Positions 58,793-64,000 of a stretch of DNA of 64,000 nt are shown piece after piece; the stretch's first letter is position 1; each line of letters opens with the position of its first letter. The notes under the pieces are model-generated. The model had not been told where the DNA came from and did not search any database. It was given only the letters and a program-made list of their open reading frames with translations. The position numbers and the translations under genes are program-made. Source of the stretch: Gnetum montanum (taxonomy: Eukaryota; Streptophyta; Gnetopsida; Gnetales; Gnetaceae); assembly GCA_015680685.1 (NCBI GenBank), contig MNCI01001928.1, forward strand, positions 1,282 through 65,281. The letters run 5' to 3'.

Positions 58793-60271
58793 CTATATCT
58801 TCACCTATCTACCAAGAAATTCACCTACCTTACAAGGGAGGTGAAATCATCATTCATGATGATAATTTGATTCCCCTAGTTGTTAACAACATAGACATAG
58901 AACAAGGGTCGAACATGGAGATTCAAGAAGAAACTCCCAACCATTAAGTTAAGCAATCCAAGGGAGTTGAAGAAGATAGGAATGATAATGATGGGCTAGG
59001 AGAAATGTTATGGGGAGAGCTCCCTTTTAATACAATTAGTGAAGGGAACAGAGAGTACAAGCTTGTGTAGAGCAAGTCGTACATGTTTCCTGATCTCTCG
59101 AAGATTAGGAAATAGTTGAACAAGTAATGTACACTCATGATCCTTCCACCATATGCCCTTGTAACCTTGTAATCATATATACTCATAGTTAGTTAGCCTA
59201 GATTTTGTTTTGGTTATGAAATTTTGCTTACTTTATGTTATTCTTTCTTTCACAACTTTACTTTATGAAATTTGAATTTTTATTAAAGCCTTTTTTCTAA
59301 GCATAATATAAATTTCAAAAACCTCATAAAAATTATAAAACTAGAAAAACCACAAAAAATCTTAAAACATAAAACAAAAAAAATATATCTTTCCTTACAT
59401 CGTAGGGCTTGCCATGGCCTAAAGCTAGCAACAACATATGACCCTCCATAGCCATAAATTGGAAAATCAATTAAAATGACTTGTGGCCACCATGGGCTAA
59501 AATTGGCAAGCATCCGTTTACCTTATTCCCATTTTAGCCTATAATCATATTGCTAGATTCATCAACATAGCCATAGATAATCATAACATGAAACTGTAAA
59601 GCCATGATAAAGCCATAACACTAGAAAAATATGTAGCCAAAACTAAAACCAAAACTTAAAATTTAAAATGTTCATAACATACATAGCCATAGCCACACTG
59701 TATGGCAAAGTATCCAAATAATAATAGACAATAACTATAAAATCATCCATAACAAAGTCTTGGCTAATAATAGCCATCAACATCAATGATAAATGCAAAC
59801 ATTATGGGCAACTGAAGGATGCTAAGGATGCAAACATCCTCACCCTTACCACTGGGGCCACCATGTCTCTTGGTGCCTAACATATAACAACATAAAGCTA
59901 ATTAGTAACTAACAACAAACCTATAACTTAAGCAAAAATTAAAATAAAAAAAATATAAATATATCAAACCTGATGGGAATCAAACTTGATAAACTTTGGG
60001 GGTAGATGTTGAAGACAAGTCTCCAAACGATGGAGAATCTAGTCTTCCATCATGTTGGCCTAGTTAGCATCCTCAAAATTAATACCTATGAGGATGTTTG
60101 TTGGGTCCATTTCGGTCCAATTAGGTGGATCCTATGATATTGTAGCTATATAAGTCTCACATACAGCTATGGTGGCTTGAGGAGTAGGAGATTCAACCAT
60201 GTGAAAGTGCTTTCAAAGAGTTGGTAAGAACTCTCTACCTAAATCCCCTAGATGAATAGCTTCCTCTTACA
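58793..60271. other. Element E region between protease and antisense gene
   Basis: 58793-59130 continues in the gag-protease direction with an acidic stretch broken by stops. 59130-60271 is A-rich and reads as non-coding. On the minus strand an intron-like segment (donor near 59968, acceptor near 59882) suggests transcribed sequence beyond the antisense gene's stop, but no exon frame was recognised there. The expected RT, RNase H and integrase are missing. Confidence 0.45.
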
Positions 60272-63200
60272 TCATTTAGTTGTCTTCTTCTTAAGCCACT
60301 TAAGGTATGCCTCCCAATCAACCTTGTATTTTCTCTTATGATCCTTTTGGGTTTTACCCCACTCTAGGGCCCAAGCATAATATTCCTTCCAATTCTTGGC
60401 TTTTTGAGAGATGAGATCCATCTGAATTTGCTAGTCCATCATTTCCTTGGAAAGTGCCACCTTGTCATGAATGATGTTTGAATAGTGGGCCAATGTGATC
60501 TCTTTGGTTTGTAGGTTTTCTGAGTTAGCCACTTTGGCTTCCACAAAGGCCTTGTGATCCTAGAGATCCTTGATCATCTTAGCTTCCTATTGGATCTCCT
60601 CTCTTAAGACCATAACTTGCTCTCATAGGGATTCATTGGACCTTTGGAACTCCCATGAAGTTTCTGCACATGAAATCAAAAGATCAGTGGAAGTTTCATA
60701 CAACTTCAGGGGTACATTCTAAACATTCAAGGGAAGCTTTAGTACAGAGTTGAACTCCATGTCTTGGCTAGGGTCCCATGCTACTAATGGCACTATAAAC
60801 AATGCATAATTAGAAATACAACCATAAGCTTAATTTACAACCTAAGATAACCAATACAATATAGTAAAATGACTAGGACAAATAAAACATAGGTCTTACC
60901 AATCTCAGGCGCAACCTATTGCAACTGACTAATGATGTCCTTGGCCACTCTATGCATGAACTCTATCTTGTCTAGGATCTCTACCCATGGTTTCACATGA
61001 AATTTAGCTATAGTATCCTTTTTTATGGCTCAAAAACTACAAAAAGCATAACAATCATTAAACAAAAACCAAACATAAAAACCATAAGCTATAATGAGTA
61101 GCATTAAGACGTGTGCATACCTAGCTTCTCTTCCTCCTCTAGGATGATGATGGGAGATGCACCTAGCAATGGCTCATTGAACAAGGCATCTAGGTCATCT
61201 AGATCAAAATTGGCTAACCCTTCAGCCTCATGTTGCCACATGAGTACCTCCTCTGCATGCCTTTGTTCCTTTATGGCTATGGCAGTGACACACCTTTGTG
61301 CCTCCTTTGCTGCAGTAGTTGTATGCCTTTACTCTTCCTCTACAACAACAACTTAGAATACCATGTCTTGATGCTTATGTGCAACTATTATACATAAAAT
61401 GGATTAGCACATGAAACAACAATATAGCCATAAGACATAAAACATAGAATAGCCATAAGGACTATGTTTTGGCTATTCTATGTTTCATGTTAGGAATAGC
61501 CATAAGACATGAAACAACATTAAACATAACATAACAAATCATTCTTGATCTTACCTTCTTATTGTTCAATGAGGCTTGTGTGGAGGTCCTAGTAGTAATA
61601 GCCTTTTCCCTAATGTGCTTGAGGCCCATTCACTAGCTGTGTGCTATCTCAACAACTATACACTTCTTATAGATAAGGTTAAAGACATTACTGTATTTAT
61701 CAGAGTCACTTCTTAATTGATCGTACATAACAATCTTGATTTTAGGACCTTTGGTAAATACATTTAATGTGGTGTGAGCCATCACCAAGGTTTGATGATT
61801 CCTCATTAAACCTTGGTCATTAACCTTGTACTTGTAAGATGTGATAAAAATCGACAAGTTAGAGAAAGGTAAGTAAGCCAAAAACACCAATAATCAAACA
61901 ACCATGCTTACCCTGGTAGATTGTACACTATGTCAAGGGGTTCTAGAATAATGTGTGGACTCTATGTACCACCATCAAAGTATTATAAGCATTATACCGA
62001 GAATACTTTGGCATGCTCTATATCTCAGACAAGTAGCAAGTATCAATGGTGTTCCTAGTATCCACCACCTCCCTTGTTGCCCAGGTTTGTGGATCGTTAG
62101 TTATGAACTTGATGATCAAGTTAGATACTTGAGGCATCAGGGTCTATACCATGACATCAACCATATTAGAAGCTAAGTGTGACAACATCATCACACTAAA
62201 TTTTTGTAGGATGTAGGCAAGGAATTCTCTTATCCCTAGCTAGAACCATAGTGAGCCTAGCTTAAGAATCAAATCAAGGAGGGGGGTGTTAGCCTTGGGA
62301 GTGTTGATGCAGCATAGGATGCCCACCAAATCTACCACTATTAGGATGGATTTTAGAAGAGTCCTGCATGGAAAAAAATATAGACCATTAAGATCATGTT
62401 TTAATAGTTAGAATTTCTTGAAAAATTTTACCAAACATCCTAGTTGGGGGTGAAATTAGCCCCTATAAAAAAATCTAAGGTGTTGGCTAAAATTCATTTG
62501 GGAATTCAAAAAAAAAAATTATTACAACCTTTATAGCCATTAAGCATTGTAGCCAAAACATTATAAAATGTACAATATCAAAACCAAATTATGCCTCAGC
62601 TTGAAACAATATTTAAACAAAAATATCCTAAAACCTAGAAAACGGCCATAGGAAAGTCACTAGTAAAAATATCGAAAAAATTTTAATAGTCATGAAACCA
62701 AGTTTAGAGAATTTTTAACATCCCTAGGCATCCTCAAGGGTGTGGGACATTGGAAAGAAAAATCATTAAGTGTGCCAACACTGCCCATCTCCAAGGGATA
62801 AAATTGATACAACCAAAGAAAAGCCCTAATTTGCACAGTCTTAGCAAAACATTCATTAAAAATTCATTTTAACTCTGATTTTAGTGATTCTACCATCATT
62901 TGAATCTTGAAATCATGAAGTTTACATCTATAAGTAGAGAAACTAAAAATTTACAACCATTTTAACACAAAATGTGACCAAATTGACATGAATGTAATTA
63001 TCACCAAAAGCCCTTTTCGCATGAGTTTTATAAAAAAATTGCTAAAAATTCATTTTAGCTCTAAATGAAGTGATTCTACCATAATTTAAAAGTTGAAATC
63101 AATATATAGACAAGAATAGCTATAAAAAATATAGAACCCATGCCGTTTCTTTAGATAAAAATTCATAAGCCTCTATGAATGATTCTACCATTGTTTGAAA

Positions 63201-63849
63201 GTTGAAATCAATATATATGCAAGAATATTCATAAAAAATATAGAACCCATGTCATTTCTTTAGAAAAAAATTCATAAGCCTCTATGAAAAGATGAAAATG
63301 GCACAAAACATAACCGTACAACCTAGGCAAAATGCACACAACTCATTCGTTACAACTTCAAATTAAGCAATACCATAGCCAATGAAAACCTTAAACATAA
63401 TCCTAGAAATCCCCAACATCAAATTTTCATAAATTATGGCTATTTTCTTAACAAAAATTTTACAAGTATGCATGCTTTTTTACCAAAACTAGTAAAAAGC
63501 ACATATGAATAAATGAATCATAATTTAAAATTCTCATAAAACAAAACCTAAATGATTGAATAATCTAAAAATGCATAAATACCATTAAAATAGGGGGTAG
63601 AATTTAGCCAAAATTAAATTTCATCAATCAAAATGTCCTAGATTTGAGAAAATGGCCCTATTCCAGGCTAGAAAAAACAATAAAAAAATAGCCAAGAACA
63701 AACAGAAAATAGCTTGTAATGGCCTACCTCAGTGTTGTAGTAGATGAGCTTTGAATCACAACAGGCCTAGGTAGATGGGAGATTCCCTAGGCTACTATGT
63801 CTACCTTCTCAATGACTAGGATCTTGCTATTATCACCTCTCTTCTTCAT
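60272..63849 (-). pseudogene. Antisense spliced gene in element E, unknown product with C-terminal coiled coil
   Basis: Six exons inferred on the minus strand: 63849-63728, 62363-61912, 61830-61555, 61384-61121, 61036-60900, 60792-60272. Each intron has GT..AG, several with strong borders (AAG|GTAAGA, CTAG|GTATGC, ATTG|GTAAGA; TTTTTGTAG, GTTTATAG, TCCATGCAG). Frames join at exons 1-2 (AG|G) and 5-6 (G|TG); exons 2-3, 3-4 and 4-5 need small indels. Several TAG/TGA stops, mostly explainable as C-to-T changes of CAG, CGA or TGG, break the frame. Product about 590 residues: start MKKRGDNSKILVIEKVD, middle NLIIKFITNDPQTWATREVV and YKVNDQGLMRNHQTLVMAHT, an acidic segment FDLDDLDALFNEP, and a charged coiled coil (EAKVANSENLQTKEITLAHY) ending KWLKKKTTK. 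Not recognised. Antisense extra ORFs downstream of pol are known in Tat-lineage elements such as Grande, which fits this position. A captured host gene is the alternative. Confidence 0.55.
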
Positions 63850-64000
63850 GATGAATGATCAATGTTGAAAAGGCCTAAAAATCTAGTGGATTGAGCTTCA
63901 ACATTGCCTTGGAGAGTGATTTGAAGTAAGCACATTGAAAGATGAAAGGTTTCAGGAGTAAGATCTCTGCTAGAGCTCAAATCCAATGTGTTATAGGATA
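63850..64000. other. Upstream of the antisense gene, to window end
   Basis: 151 bp that would hold the proximal promoter of the antisense gene, and possibly lie close to the 3' LTR of element E. No TATA box or LTR end recognised. Confidence 0.4.

Larger units (their letters stand above)
52884..64000 (+). mobile_element. Element E: Tat/Ogre-like Ty3 element, gag-protease plus antisense spliced gene, runs off the window
   Basis: A primer site of tRNA-Asp type begins about 53832. Sequence just upstream ends TTATCA at 53829 and a matching TGATAA begins at 52884, giving a tentative 946-bp 5' LTR containing TATAAAAG at 53401-53408. The interior has a long leader, a Tat-type gag (55542-57583), a linker and a protease remnant (to 58792). 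RT, RNase H and integrase motifs are absent. A multi-exon gene lies on the opposite strand at 60272-63849. No 3' LTR is inside the window, so the right end is unknown and the 5' LTR lacks a partner for confirmation. Confidence 0.6.

Overview
This is nuclear DNA of a seed plant. Both host genes are plant-type with GT-AG introns: a plant kinesin-14 and a plant-specific secreted thioredoxin-fold protein. Everything else is old, AT-rich retrotransposon sequence, much of it nested. The density and decay of these elements suggest a large, slowly purged genome such as a gymnosperm's, but that is inference; no species-diagnostic sequence was recognised.

Layout. 57-799: two-copy tandem repeat. 1050-3990: LINE relic (+). 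4180-4250: tRNA-like, SINE-like remnant. 4692-11729: kinesin-14 gene (+) of the ATK1/ATK5 type, with 16 resolved coding exons and an unresolved first exon. 13041-14720: DsbA-like thioredoxin-superfamily gene (-), 4 exons, 238 aa. 15440-18990: second LINE (-). 19200-19600: LINE reverse-transcriptase fragment (+).

19632-32981 is a complete but dead Ty3/Athila-like LTR retrotransposon (-), here called E1. It has 0.93-kb LTRs, a 5-bp target duplication, a tRNA-Asp-type primer site, gag, protease, RT, RNase H, integrase, and a large extra ORF downstream of integrase. 33.9-52.8 kb is a relative in the opposite orientation (E2, +), split by two later insertions. Element C (37794-42566, -) is a gag-only Ty3-like element between E2 gag and pol. 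Element D (46839-52660) is a gag-only copia-like element inside the E2 integrase, with a perfect TAGAG target duplication. From about 52.9 kb to the window end lies element E (+), a Tat/Ogre-like gag-protease element with no RT or integrase before a multi-exon gene on the opposite strand (60272-63849).

Most interesting points: (1) the antisense spliced gene of element E; (2) a repeated module of GACGTC palindromes shared by the LTRs of C and D, although their gag genes belong to different superfamilies; (3) three internally reduced, gag-bearing elements in one nest; (4) pervasive TAG/TGA stops and CpG-type transitions, the expected footprint of cytosine methylation and deamination. Apart from the two host genes, no reading frame looks functional. 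Exon borders were worked out by hand from splice signals and phase; no alignment or database search was run.
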